A stretch of DNA of 64,000 nucleotides, taken from assembly GCA_949825045.1 (NCBI GenBank), contig OX463811.1, positions 372,001-436,000 of the forward strand, read 5' to 3'. Position 1 is the stretch's first letter. Each line of letters opens with the position of its first letter. This document shows positions 1-9,139 of this stretch, in pieces. The DNA comes from Argyresthia goedartella (Eukaryota > Arthropoda > Insecta > Lepidoptera > Argyresthiidae). Position numbers and translations under genes: made by a program. The notes under the pieces are model-generated. The model ran no database searches. It was not told the origin of the DNA and worked only from the letters and a program-made list of their open reading frames with translations.

Positions 1-290
1 TGCTGGTGGATTGTTACGTTAATTAGAAAATATTCGGCGGCTGCTATTATAAACTCCTCTCCAGCCCAAGTGCCGTAATTCCACAGATTTTTAATGTAGT
101 CATTGAGGGTTTCTTCAGGCTCGGCGATTGCAAACTTTATGTTCTGTTCATCGCAGTTTTCTTCTACATATTTAACTAGGTCCTTACGAATGTGGGTGTG
201 GTCGAGTGTTAATTGATATAGGTGATTAATTTGATCAGCAATTGCGTGGAATAGGCGGTTACCATCTCTCGGCATTGATAAGGCTTTCAT
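1..290 (-). CDS. OTU-domain protein, partial, catalytic Cys replaced by Arg
   Basis: The minus strand is open from an ATG at 290-288 to the window edge, about 96 codons with the C-terminus missing. The N-terminus has the OTU (ovarian tumour) deubiquitinase signature: active OTU proteases carry D-G-N-C-L-F-x-A-I-A, and here it reads MPRDGNRLFHAIADQ, so the nucleophilic Cys is Arg. A second OTU hallmark, the W-x-G-x-E-x-x-AAA helix, appears as TWAGEEFIIAAAEYF about 75 residues in. An in-frame stop lies upstream of the ATG, within the 75 bases before it, so no longer N-terminus is available without splicing. OTU domains occur both in host deubiquitinases and in polyproteins of insect retroelements, and in a transposon-rich window the second origin is plausible. 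The fold assignment is fairly sure. Loss of protease activity is an inference from the missing Cys. The C-terminal His box lies outside the window. Confidence 0.72.
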   Translation of the reverse strand, partial: MKALSMPRDGNRLFHAIADQINHLYQLTLDHTHIRKDLVKYVEENCDEQNIKFAIAEPEETLNDYIKNLWNYGTWAGEEFIIAAAEYFLINVTIHQ

Positions 291-1985
291 CTTTTTGGAA
301 TGTTGTTGAAAGAAAGAACTTAGAGCTAATTTGATTAATTTGAACTACCTACGTACCTATTGTTTATGGTACGGGTTGTGGCTGTCAAAGTTTGTGCGTA
401 TCTTTGCGCACTTATTCTCGGTATTTTCTAAGAGAATTGGAGGCTGGGCCTGGAAGCTTTAAAATAGGCGTGAGAGAGACCCGCTTAGGACAAAGAGTCT
501 TTGATTTTATTTTGTTATTGTTCGTCAGCTGCCTTTCGTTAATTGCCTGTTTTCTGCAAGATGGTAAAATGATCCTTTTATGATGTGCAAGTGTTGGCTT
601 TTACTCGCTATTTCTCAGAATATGCAGTAGGCTTGCATTATTGTTTATTTTATTTTGTAACAGGTCAAGATGGGCTGGTTGGACCGGATGGTGGCAAATA
701 GTTTAGTTTTGTTTTAGTGCTTGGGTAGGTTCCTGCCTAGTTTTGTATTTTCGTATACCTATCACCTACCTATTTGTATGGGACTATGCCTATGGAATAG
801 TTTAGAGTTAGCGTAGGAATTTGGAGCGAGAGCGGTATCTGTTTATGAAATGGTAACCAGCATTACGAAGGATGTTACCTGCCAGATATAAAGTTAGTTT
901 TGCTGTTTTATCTGATACAGGGCTATCTTAATCGGAGCAATCTCACCAGGTTCTTGCTCAGCTAGTGATACTCTCTGCACTGATATCACCTACTTCAGTT
1001 CACTTCATTAGTGCGTAGTAGTGAGGTCCGTGACACGGGTCGAGGTTCAGTCCCTGTGCAAGGCCCTATTGTTTATTGCTCGTTGGAATTCGTTTTTTCT
1101 TAGCTCGTTGTCCAGAGAAGGGGCTTGTTGCACAAAAAAAAGACGTATTTGCTTCGCCGTTTTGCAGCTGTGTTAGTTTGAGGAATGTTTTTTTGGCGTA
1201 ATTTATCTCTTTTGTTTAACTTTTTCTGTCCGGTATTGTTTGGGTTTTAGTGTCCTTATTCACGTGCCTGCAGGAAGTGCATGAAAGGGCCTGCCTCTTG
1301 GCGTGGGATAACACCACGACTCGTTGCGCAACTCTAGTTTCTATTGACTTAGCATTTATGATGATGTCGAATGTCTGTGATGAAATGAAGTAAGTCTGTT
1401 TCCCAGGTTGTTGCTGTTGAGAGAGCTTAATTTTATGGGTTAGATTCACTTAAGAAATACCTTAAATAATGAAGATTCTACGTCCTATGTAATCGTTTGT
1501 GTGTCCGGAGAAAGCAATTCATTGATAAGGTTAGGTTACTGCTGAGGAGATATCCCAGTGTCATGACACACCTAATGTGCTGGATAGGGTCGGGTAATAC
1601 TCCAGGATAACGGCGTGTCGTTAGGGAGTACTGTTATGTATTGCGTGAGACGTAAACTCGGGGTCTCTTCTAGTAGATTCGTCTGTGGAGATAAATATTG
1701 GTTGCATGCGTTAGGACACTGAATAGGAACGGGCTCACCAGGCAATACTCGTTGAGTTGTCTCAGCTATGTGCACCTATTGTCGTACACAATATTGTACA
1801 CGTATTGTCACAGCAGCGTGGCGTAGCCTATTATCTGGTAGGGCGCAGCTCAGAACCTATCTAATTCACATTTTACGCACTCTACTTTCACACTTGTAGC
1901 TATATTAGACACTCTCATATCATCTCGCTGATACAAAATCTCCGAAACGCGAGAAACCAGAGACAGAACAAAGGCGCGCGCCGGG
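291..1985. other. Intergenic, no gene recognised
   Basis: No open frame here has a recognisable domain, and I saw no repeat shared with the rest of the window. Base composition is ordinary and moderately AT-rich. It may hold 5' sequence or regulatory DNA of the OTU-like gene on its left. Confidence 0.4.
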
Positions 1986-2152
1986 TTGTAAACTATTGTT
2001 TGTTTAAATGCGTTTGCAAGATGTCGGAGGTCTATAGACACGTCCGTTCGGTCCGGCAACACAAACGCCACTCTATAACAACAAATACTAAAAAAAAAAA
2101 TACTAAAAAACAGGATAAAAGAAATATTTAAGGGGGCTCCCATACAACAATT
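1986..2152 (-). repeat. Dispersed lepidopteran repeat (TATGGGAGCCCCC family), degenerate
   Basis: The minus strand reads TTGTATGGGAGCCCCC followed by TTAAATATTT and an A/T-rich stretch ending in TTGTTGTTATAG. This is a module I recognise from non-autonomous repeats common in moth and butterfly genomes. The copy is short and diverged, and no terminal repeats are visible. Confidence 0.5.
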
Positions 2153-2155
2153 CTT

Positions 2156-2352
2156 TCAATACCACATACAAACTTATGGATGCACCTGGTTACGTACATG
2201 GAGTGTGAAAGTAACCGCACCAATAACTTTGTAAACAATATTTTGCTGTGTAAAATCCAAACTATTCACTCCACACCATCGCTTCCATTGAACGGTGGTA
2301 CGGAACCCTTCGTGCGCGATTTAGACTCGCACTTGACCGTTTTTTTTATGTA
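2156..2352 (+). repeat. Dispersed repeat ending in CCCTTCGTGCGCGA, copy 1
   Basis: This is closely similar over nearly its whole length to the reverse complement of 41398-41590. Shared blocks include GCACCTGGTTACGTACATGG, GCACCAATAACTTTGTAAAC and GGAACCCTTCGTGCGCGA. The end motif (GACTCGCACTTG then a T-run) also occurs at about 4545 and 16915. It is a non-autonomous family of unknown class with no coding potential. Confidence 0.7.
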
Positions 2353-2503
2353 TCTTTCTTTCTTTCTTTGACAGTGACACACAATATGGTGCTATCTTTT
2401 GATTGCCTTCCTTGAACTACAAGTTTGAATTTCTCACAAATTAAGAAGACCACAGATTTAATCGATATTAATTTCAACTTGATGTCTTTGCGTGTTCCTG
2501 AAA

Positions 2504-3272
2504 AATAGGCTCTTGTCAGACGGACAGACGGAGGAGGAAGTGATCCTACAAGGGTTCCTTTATAGGCTCTTGTCAGACGGTCAGACGGACAGACGGAGGA
2601 GGAAGTGATCCTACATAGGCTCGGACAGACGGAGGAGGAAGTGATCCTACAAGGGTTCCTTTATTAAATAGGCTCTTGTCAGACGGACAGACGGAGGAGG
2701 AAGTGATCCTACAAGGGTTCCTTTATAGGCTCTTGTCAGACGGTCAGACGGACAGACGGAGGAGGAAGTGATCCTACATAGGCTCGGACAGACGGAGGAG
2801 GAAGTGATCCTACAAGGGTTCCTTTATTAAATAGGCTCTTGTCAGACGGACAGACGGAGGAGGAAGTGATCCTACAAGGGTTCCTTTATTAAATAGGCTC
2901 TTGTCAGACGGACAGACGGAGGAGGAAGTGATCCTACATAGGCTCTTGTCAGACGGACAGACGGAGGAGGAAGTGATCCTACAAGGGTTCCTTTATTAAA
3001 TAGGCTCTTGTCAGACGGACAGACGGAGGAGGAAGTGATCCTACATAGGCTCTTGTCAGACGGACAGACGGAGGAGGAAGTGATCCTACAAGGGTTCCTT
3101 TATTAAATAGGCTCTTGTCAGACGGACAGACGGAGGAGGAAGTGATCCTACAAGGGTTCCTTTATAGGCTCTTGTCAGACGTCAGACGGACAGACGGAGG
3201 AGGAAGTGATCCTACATAGGCTCTTGTCAGACGGACAGACGGAGGAGGAAGTGATCCTACAAGGGTTCCTTT
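2504..3272 (+). repeat. Minisatellite of about 62 bp derived from a transposon end
   Basis: About 14 tandem copies share a core GACGGACAGACGGAGGAGG plus AAGTGATCCTACA. Long units add AAGGGTTCCTTTATTAAA and short units omit it, so the array has a higher-order alternation of long and short units. The unit resembles the end of a lepidopteran dispersed repeat that reads roughly GTGATCCTATAAGGGTTCCG. The reverse complement of that end lies just downstream at 3505-3530. The array carries no gene. Confidence 0.9.
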
Positions 3273-3312
3273 ATTTCCTATCAGGTGCGGCGGCACCCTA
3301 CACATGTAGATA

Positions 3313-3492
3313 TGTCACCGGAAAATAATACGATCCGCAAGTTTATAAATTTCCTAGGAAATTTATGAACTTCCTTCTAGATTATATTAGGCTAGGTTAG
3401 GTTATGTTAGGTTAGGTTAGTATATTTATAAACTTGCGGAAAAAATATTAGGAAATTTATAAACTTGCGGATCGTATTATTTTCCGGTGACA
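3313..3492. mobile_element. Hairpin MITE, TIR TGTCACCGG, with TTAGG-like loop
   Basis: The ends are inverted repeats of about 45 bp (TGTCACCGGAAAATAATACG at the left and its complement at the right), flanked on both sides by TA, which fits a TA target duplication as in Tc1/mariner-type elements. The sequence between the arms holds an imperfect run of the insect telomeric pentamer TTAGG (3390-3419). The terminal TGTCACCG is shared with a second MITE family at 8635, 26092 and 41082. No coding capacity. Confidence 0.8.
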
Positions 3493-4649
3493 TATACACT
3501 TCAAAAGGAAAAACGGAACCATTATAGGATCACTCACTCTAGTGCCTGACCTAGATGTGTAGAAGTGGTTCTGTGAGAACAGTAGATCTCGCGAGACCTT
3601 CGACATATATACATACATATTATACATATTGTCACGACTACCGGATAAAAGGCTTTATTATATGTTTATTTTTCGCAACAATTTAACGAAGAAAGTCCAT
3701 TTTTTCATTGAATTTCAGTTGCGTGAATTTTCAAATGACTATGCAGACTTTACAAAATAGGGGTATACGTTTTGGCGATGACTCGCGTTTCCTTGCTCCT
3801 AGGAGGTCAAATCTGTGTCTACGGGTTCGTATCGTGAAGGCGGAGAGAACTGCGTAGTCTGATTAGGGAAACATTTTTCGAAATAAAATCAAAAACTGAA
3901 ATCCGTTATAACGAAAACATTTGCTAGCAAACGGTACCATGTCAAATGAAAGGGCTTGTCGCGAGAATTTAATTTTTTTTCATAACTTGGAAATACTAAA
4001 TGCATCCTCCCCCCGCCCCCATTCTCCAAAAATACAGATTCTAAAATTTGGAAAAAAATAGTTAAGTTTATGAGAAACTAGCTGATACCCGCAACTTCAA
4101 CTACGTGTTCCTAGGAATTATCATTTACCGAAATAACGTTACCCTCCTTCCTCCTGGTGCAGTCGGCTAAAACGTATCCTATATCGTATGTTAATCTTGC
4201 TCATAAACTATCTCTGTGCTTAATTTCAATATTGCTACTTCCTCATTTGATAATTCATGTAATATTAGTTGGATGTTTTAATAGGGGAGGCATTTGCCCC
4301 CAAATCAGAAATTTAAAAAAAGTTTTCTAAACCGTATCGTGTGACATGTCTGATGATAATGACAGAGACAGTTGCGAGGGTCTCAAATATACAATTTCCA
4401 TAAGCCTGAATGCTTAGTTGAAGCAAATATTTTAGAAAATACTCAAAAAATACCATCTTGTTAAAAACATTTTACTATATAACACACCGGAAAATTAAAG
4501 ATGGCTGATGCTCATGCAATAAACATTGTATTGTGGTACGGAACCCTTCGTGCGCGAGTCCGACTCACAAAAGTTACCGTCAAGATTAAACGAAGAGATT
4601 GAGACTCTTCCGCACCTTGCCTCATCATCATCAAGGAGCATTTGGGAAC
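3493..4649. other. Intergenic with degenerate repeat stubs
   Basis: No gene is seen. At 3505-3530 lies the reverse complement of the repeat end that seeded the upstream minisatellite. Around 4078-4240 there is a worn copy of the lepidopteran CTAGCTGATACCCGCAACTTC repeat. At 4536-4575 is a stub of the family ending in GAACCCTTCGTGCGCGAG. Confidence 0.5.
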
Positions 4650-4775
4650 CTGTGCCAGGAACCAGGTCTTGGATGTTTATATGTGTGTATTGTCATTGTT
4701 TCTGGTTCCCACGACAGAGGGTTCCCTAGTGTGGGGTCAGAAGCAATGTAAGTGCCTGTATATATATGATATGTT
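4650..4775 (+). repeat. SINE family A, body and 3' end only
   Basis: The body CAGGTCTTGGATGTTTATAT, a middle TTTCTGGTTCCCACGACA, and the 3' part AGTGTGGGGTCAGAAGCAA are shared with the copies at 55665, 58640, 61570 and 63558. The tRNA-like head is not recognisable here, so the copy is 5'-truncated. Confidence 0.75.
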
Positions 4776-5097
4776 ATGTTTTTTTCTAACAGTACATAAT
4801 CATAATACATAATTTAGTAGATATAAAATATATTTTCCGCAGTCTAACCTCAAAATAGCACCTTCGCCGCTTGATTTTGGGATCTCAGGCGGAATAACTC
4901 GTTCGAAAAGGCTTCTTTATGAACCTCGCTACGAGCCTCGGCTTCGGCTCTATTCGGATCTATTGAATGCCACAATTTAAATGTAATATAATATAAAATT
5001 TTATACATTTTAATAATTAATACATTTTATTTAATAATAATAGTATGGGTATTATAAATACCCACAAATATTATTTAAATTATATTTCCGAAAATTA
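4776..5097. other. AT-rich intergenic, nothing recognised
   Basis: An AT-rich stretch with no open frame of note and no repeat family that I recognise. Confidence 0.4.
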
Positions 5098-5396
5098 CTG
5101 ATTAATACAAATACACAAATACAAATACAAAAAAGTTTATTTTGTTCTCTCACATAGCTTTACATGGTGTATTATAGTTTAACTTAGGTGCTATGCGTTT
5201 TGTCTTATCTATGTGAGAGACTGGTATCCGTACTAGGAGGTCCTGTTTGACAGATTACCAGCCTCTCCCGACACTGAACCGGAGTAATCAAGGTACCCAA
5301 GGTAGGTGCAATTTAATTATCACAGAGGTAAGAGAGTGTAATGGTGTGGAATGTCAGAGATTGGAAGTGTGTGTAAGTGAGGTGTGTGTGGGGTGT

Positions 5397-5485
<89 letters not shown>

Positions 5486-6525
5486 TGAGGGTGTGTTTGT
5501 GTGTGTATGTGTGTGTGTGTGTGAGTAGGTATGTGGAGGTGTGGGTGTGTGTGTGAGGGTGTTTGTGAAGGTGTGTGGGTGCGTGTGTGGAAGGACAGGG
5601 GGAGATCATCAGGAGATGATTGACAGAAGACTTTCAGTGTCCTCATAGCTTAGTGATTTTAGCCACGCTGTTAGTACTCTTTTACATTCGTATTTTGTAA
5701 GAGAGTATATTTAAATTTCCTTATTTATCCTATTGTAGAGGAACTCTCCTAAAAAGCCAAAAAAATCTATGAGAGAAGTCGGTAGACCAAGTGTTGCGCG
5801 AATTACAGACTTTGTAATTGCGTCGTTTGGAGGCAAAGAGTGCTGGATCGTAGCTTATTAAAGAGTGTTGCTTCAGTATGGTGTTCAGAATAAATAGTTG
5901 TCTGACGGACAGAACATCAGCCAATGGATAGAGTTGATGTGTGGGAAATAGGAATGGTAGGGACAGACTTACCTTAAGAACTGAGCGTTGGGCTCTTTCG
6001 AGTTTTAATAGGTTTGTTTTATTTGTTCCCCCCCCAAACAGTGATACAGTAGGATATAACTGACTGACACAACGCTAGATATACCATTTTGATGAGTTTG
6101 CGAGTCCTGGACGATATAAGATCGAGATGTAGATTAAAACGAAGGAAATTATCAATTATTACACCCAGGTATTTGATATTTAATGATAGGCTTAAGTGGC
6201 TGCAAGAACACGGGAAGGTTGAGTAGCAAGAATGAGCTCTAATTGAATAGTTATCAATGATTCCAGATAGTATACGTCTAAGTGAGAATGGCATAAATTT
6301 CGTTTTGTCCACATTAAGGGAAAGACGGTTGTTTCTTAGCCAGGAATACACTTCATCGAAACCCAATTGAGCAAAACCAAACGCCTCCTCCCAAGTATCC
6401 CCATGGAATATCAGCGCTGTGTCGTCTGCAAAGGTAATAAGTTTGCCATTTGCTAGTCGTGTATCACAGAGGTCATTAATAAATATAAGAAATAGAGTGG
6501 GGCCTAGGACACTGCGGTATTCTCT
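5098..6525 (-). pseudogene. 5'-truncated APE-type LINE (Jockey/CR1-like), RT C-terminal half
   Basis: Read on the minus strand, the fragment starts inside reverse transcriptase with R-S-V-L-G-P-T-L-F and the catalytic box as FADDTALIF, and continues through the thumb (6366-6019, SWLRNNRLSLNVDKTKFMP). The C-terminal segment (around 5924-5730, RQLFILNTILKQHSL) is in another frame; the shift coincides with a C-run at 6029-6036. Endonuclease and ORF1 are absent, as expected of 5' truncation during target-primed reverse transcription. The 3' UTR contains the long GT microsatellite. The 3' end at about 5099-5135 has AATAAAC-like sequence and a tail of TTTGTATTTG-type repeats. The exact clade within the Jockey group is uncertain. 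Confidence 0.85.
5387..5530 (+). repeat. (GT)n microsatellite
   Basis: An almost perfect GT run of more than 80 bases begins at about 5399. It is flanked by GT-rich interrupted repeats (GAGTGAGG, GTTTGTGT). It lies inside the LINE 3' UTR. Cysteine/valine and histidine/threonine open frames across it are artefacts of the repeat. Confidence 0.97.
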
Positions 6526-6589
6526 CTGTATTGTCCAAACTTTATGCTAAATAAATAATTTTGTATTTGTGTATTTGTATTTATTTATA

Positions 6590-6609
6590 TATATAATTTT
6601 TTTTTGCAG
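6590..6609 (+). promoter_or_regulatory. Candidate 3' splice acceptor
   Basis: A T-rich tract (ATAATTTTTTTTTTGCAG in outline) abuts the first conserved codons of the downstream open frame. Its strength and position make splicing into that frame plausible. No donor was identified. Confidence 0.4.
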
Positions 6610-7088
6610 GCTTTCCTGCGATATTAGAGCCAGTAGGCATTTCGCGGGACGATGGCAAAAGACCGGACGGGATGACATTGATTCCTTGGAAAAACGGGCG
6701 GTCGCTTGTGTGGGACGCGACTTGTGTCGTCACCCTGGCACGTGGCTGGCACAGTCCCACATACCAGGCCGCCTCGGCCCGCCAGGCTGGCGCGGCAGCG
6801 TCGACGGCAGAGGGCTACAAGAGGCGCAAACATGCAGCCCTCGGACAGGGCTATATATTTGTGCCCTTTGGGGTAGAATCCCTCGGTCCATGGGGTCCAG
6901 AGGCTCGAGCACTCTACAAAGAACTTTCCTCGCGCCTGGGCGACGCCTCTAACGACCGGAGGGCTGGAGCCTACCTTGGGCTGCAAAGTCTGAGCCTCGC
7001 CGTACAGCGAGGCAACGCCGCCAGCCTGCTGGACACCTTGCCTAGCGACGGCGGCAGCGATCTGGCTCAAATTTTCGACCTTTATTAA
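6609..7088 (+). CDS. Retroelement-type C-terminal domain ORF behind a splice acceptor
   Basis: An uninterrupted frame of about 159 codons ends at a stop at 7088. It opens with residues GFPAILEPVG, then GKRPDGMTLIPW and SLVWDATCVVTLA, and later FVPFGVESLGPWG and LSLAVQRGNAASLL. I recognise this arrangement from invertebrate hypothetical proteins, where it follows a reverse transcriptase. The RPD ... D pattern recalls PD-(D/E)XK endonucleases, but that is an inference. The frame is entered directly from a polypyrimidine tract ending TTTTTGCAG, a strong 3' splice site. So it could be the last exon of a host transcript as well as a retroelement fragment. The first internal ATG (6672) would cut into the conserved block, so the true start lies upstream or in another exon. 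No RT domain is adjacent. GC content is clearly above that of the flanks. Confidence 0.5.
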   Translation, partial: GFPAILEPVGISRDDGKRPDGMTLIPWKNGRSLVWDATCVVTLARGWHSPTYQAASARQAGAAASTAEGYKRRKHAALGQGYIFVPFGVESLGPWGPEARALYKELSSRLGDASNDRRAGAYLGLQSLSLAVQRGNAASLLDTLPSDGGSDLAQIFDLY

Positions 7089-7159
7089 GGCAACAAATAT
7101 AATGATCACCAAAATATATTTTTCCTACCCAAAATGGATAAATTAACACCAAAAGTTGC

Positions 7160-7305
7160 AAATAATATCAGGGCAAAATACTGCGGTAGCTTAGGTGAAG
7201 GGTGAGATAAGCGAAGCCCCCTTTATCCTTCGTTTTAGGTTGAACATGTAAGAACAACAAAAAATACTTAAAACGTAAACTTAAGTTTATGTTTTAAGTA
7301 TTTTT
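7160..7305 (+). repeat. Dispersed 'CTGCGGTAGCTTAGG' module with terminal palindrome
   Basis: It shares AGGGCAAAATACTGCGGTAG, AGGTGAAGGGT, a central GCGAAGCCCCC block and TTAGGTTGAACATG with copies at 19050, 26275 and 41935. It ends in a near-perfect palindrome of about 46 bp centred on AACTTAAGTT (7259-7304) that can fold into a long hairpin. Confidence 0.7.
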
Positions 7306-8027
7306 TGTAACAAAACATAAAAAGAAGTTTGGTGATCATTTATCCAAACACAATTTGGTGGACATTTATCCAGTCTGGCAGTCATTTCGAATTTATTGGT
7401 AGTAAAATAGGTGCGTTTTTGGTAATCGTTTAAACATAAGCCCTTTATTATTATTTTATAATTTTTTTAAATGTAAATATTGATATACTTATCTAATTAG
7501 AAAAGCATATCATTATCATGATTAATAAGCAAGAATAAATAATTTGTTTATTATTTACATTTAATATTTGTGCCATTACAGCAGTGCCAAATCGACACAA
7601 ATATACAAGAAATATTTACAAGATATGATAGTAACAGTTCAATTACAATGATATAAGTAGAGATTCAATTCAAATAAATCACATTTTGTGCTGTTAGTAA
7701 TTTAGGATGTAAGTACATTCGAAAGGGGATAGGCACATATCTTGTGGAACTCCAAATATCACAAGAGCACCACTCATATCGTCCACGCTGTACGCTGTGC
7801 ACACTTGCATGGCGTGAAGGCCTCCTCGTATGCCTCACGCACGTCTCGTGCCTATGCTGCAAGAAAAGAGGTACACTGTGAACACAGCTGCATGCATGAG
7901 GAAGGCAACAAAAAATCATAAAGCGCAATATTCAATTGCAAATTGGCTCCGAGCCAATGCTAACTTGCACGTGCTGTTGAGCGGATCACGTGGCCAGCGG
8001 CGCGGCGCGGCGAGCGTCACTTCTCCC
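7306..8027. other. AT-rich intergenic, nothing recognised
   Basis: No supported gene and no recognised repeat. GC content rises sharply in the last 200 bases towards the minisatellite. Confidence 0.4.
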
Positions 8028-8558
8028 GTCGGGACCTCTGCCGCGCCAGCTGCACTCTGGGGGCCCCTGTGCTGTGCGCGAGTCGCGTCGGGGCCTCTGC
8101 CGCGCCAGCTGCACTCTGGGGGCCCCTGTGCTGTGCGCGAGTCCCGTCGGGGCCTCTGCCGCGTCAGCTGCACTCTGGGGGCCCCTGTGCTGTGCGCGAG
8201 TCGCGTCGTGGCCCCTGCCGCGTCAGCTGCACTCTGGGGGCCCCTGTGCTGTGCGCGAGTCCCGTCGGGGCCTCTGCCGCGCCAGCTGCAGTCTGGGGGC
8301 CCCTGTGCTGTGCGCGAGTCCCGTCGGGGCCTCTGCCGCGTCAGCTGCACTCTGGGGGCCCCTGTGCTGTGCGCGAGTCCCGTCGGGGCCTCTGCCGCGT
8401 CAGCTGCACTCTGGGGGCCCCTGTGCTGTGCGCGAGTCGCGTCGGGGCCCCTGCCGCGTCAGCTGCACTCTGGGGGCCCCTGTGCTGTGCGCGAGTCGCG
8501 TCGGGGCCTCTGCCGCGTCAGCTGCACTCTGGGGGCCCCTGTGCTGTGCGCGAGTCGG
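8028..8558 (+). repeat. GC-rich 59-bp minisatellite, nine copies
   Basis: Nine near-identical units begin GTCGGGGCCTCTGCCGCG and contain TCTGGGGGCCCCTGTGCTG. The period is exactly 59 bp, so the sequence shifts by one base per 60-base row. Because 59 is not a multiple of 3 and the unit has no stop in any forward frame, all three forward frames stay open across the array. The resulting ORFs of 168-246 codons are therefore not evidence of a protein. Units differ by a few substitutions, such as CGCGCC versus CGCGTC. Very GC-rich against an AT-rich background. Confidence 0.95.
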
Positions 8559-8634
8559 CATCTCGGGTAGATTAGATTGCGTTTTAGTCTGCGCACCTGA
8601 CTTCATCGCCGTTCCCATATTATATTGTTGTGTA

Positions 8635-8845
8635 TGTCACCGTAAAGTGATAAACTAACTTAATTTTTTTTTCTCGTAAGTTGTTCAACTATTGACAGAT
8701 AGTAAACTGTAGCGTACTGCTTACTATATGACGGGTTAGTTGATCAACTAACTGTTAAAACCGATAAATAGTAAACTAGTTTAAACATGAATTCCAAATG
8801 AAATACCAGGGCAAACACTGCGGTAGCATGCTAAAAGATTCGTTT
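8635..8845 (+). mobile_element. TGTCACCG MITE family, truncated copy
   Basis: It begins TA then TGTCACCGTAAAG and continues with AACTGTAGCGTACTG, GTTAGTTGATCAACTAAC and GGGCAAACACTGCGGTAG, matching 26092-26300. It stops before the central GC-rich hairpin and lacks the right end. Confidence 0.75.
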
Positions 8846-8998
8846 CTTAAGACATTATAAATGCTATGCCTATGTATCTCTATACAAGAAGAGACCCTGT
8901 TCAGTTATGAAAAACGCCTAGCGACAACGTGTCGATTGCTCCCACAATGGCGCAAGATGCGGTATTTGGCTTGACGGGCGGCGCCTATTCCGATTAGC

Positions 8999-9139
8999 TA
9001 GATAGATAAACAACCATGACTAGGGTTCAAACATACGTTCTCGTCAAACAAATATTTGCCCCCACCGGGACTCGAACCCGGGACCCTTGGCTTTGTAGGC
9101 AGGGTCACTGCCGACTCGGCCATTCGGGTCTTTGTCATG
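8999..9139 (-). repeat. tRNA-derived SINE (family B)
   Basis: On the minus strand there is a tRNA-like head with an A-box-like TGGCCGAGTCGG and a B box GGGTTCGAGTCCCGG, followed by GGGGGCAAATATTTG. The same body GGCAAATATTTGTGTGATG is found in the copy at 58187-58344. It is a lepidopteran SINE rather than a functional tRNA gene, because the head runs straight into the SINE body. Confidence 0.75.

Noticed and set aside
5247..5646. Cys/Val- and His/Thr-rich open frames on both strands
   Set aside because: They are translations of the (GT)n microsatellite and carry no independent evidence of coding.
7830..8658. Long GC-rich open frames (up to 246 codons) that look like a repeat protein
   Set aside because: All three forward frames are open because the 59-bp unit lacks stops. 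No start context, domain or codon bias picks one frame.
9050..9125. A tRNA gene on the minus strand
   Set aside because: A and B boxes are present but the head continues into a SINE body shared with 58187-58344. It is a tRNA-derived SINE.
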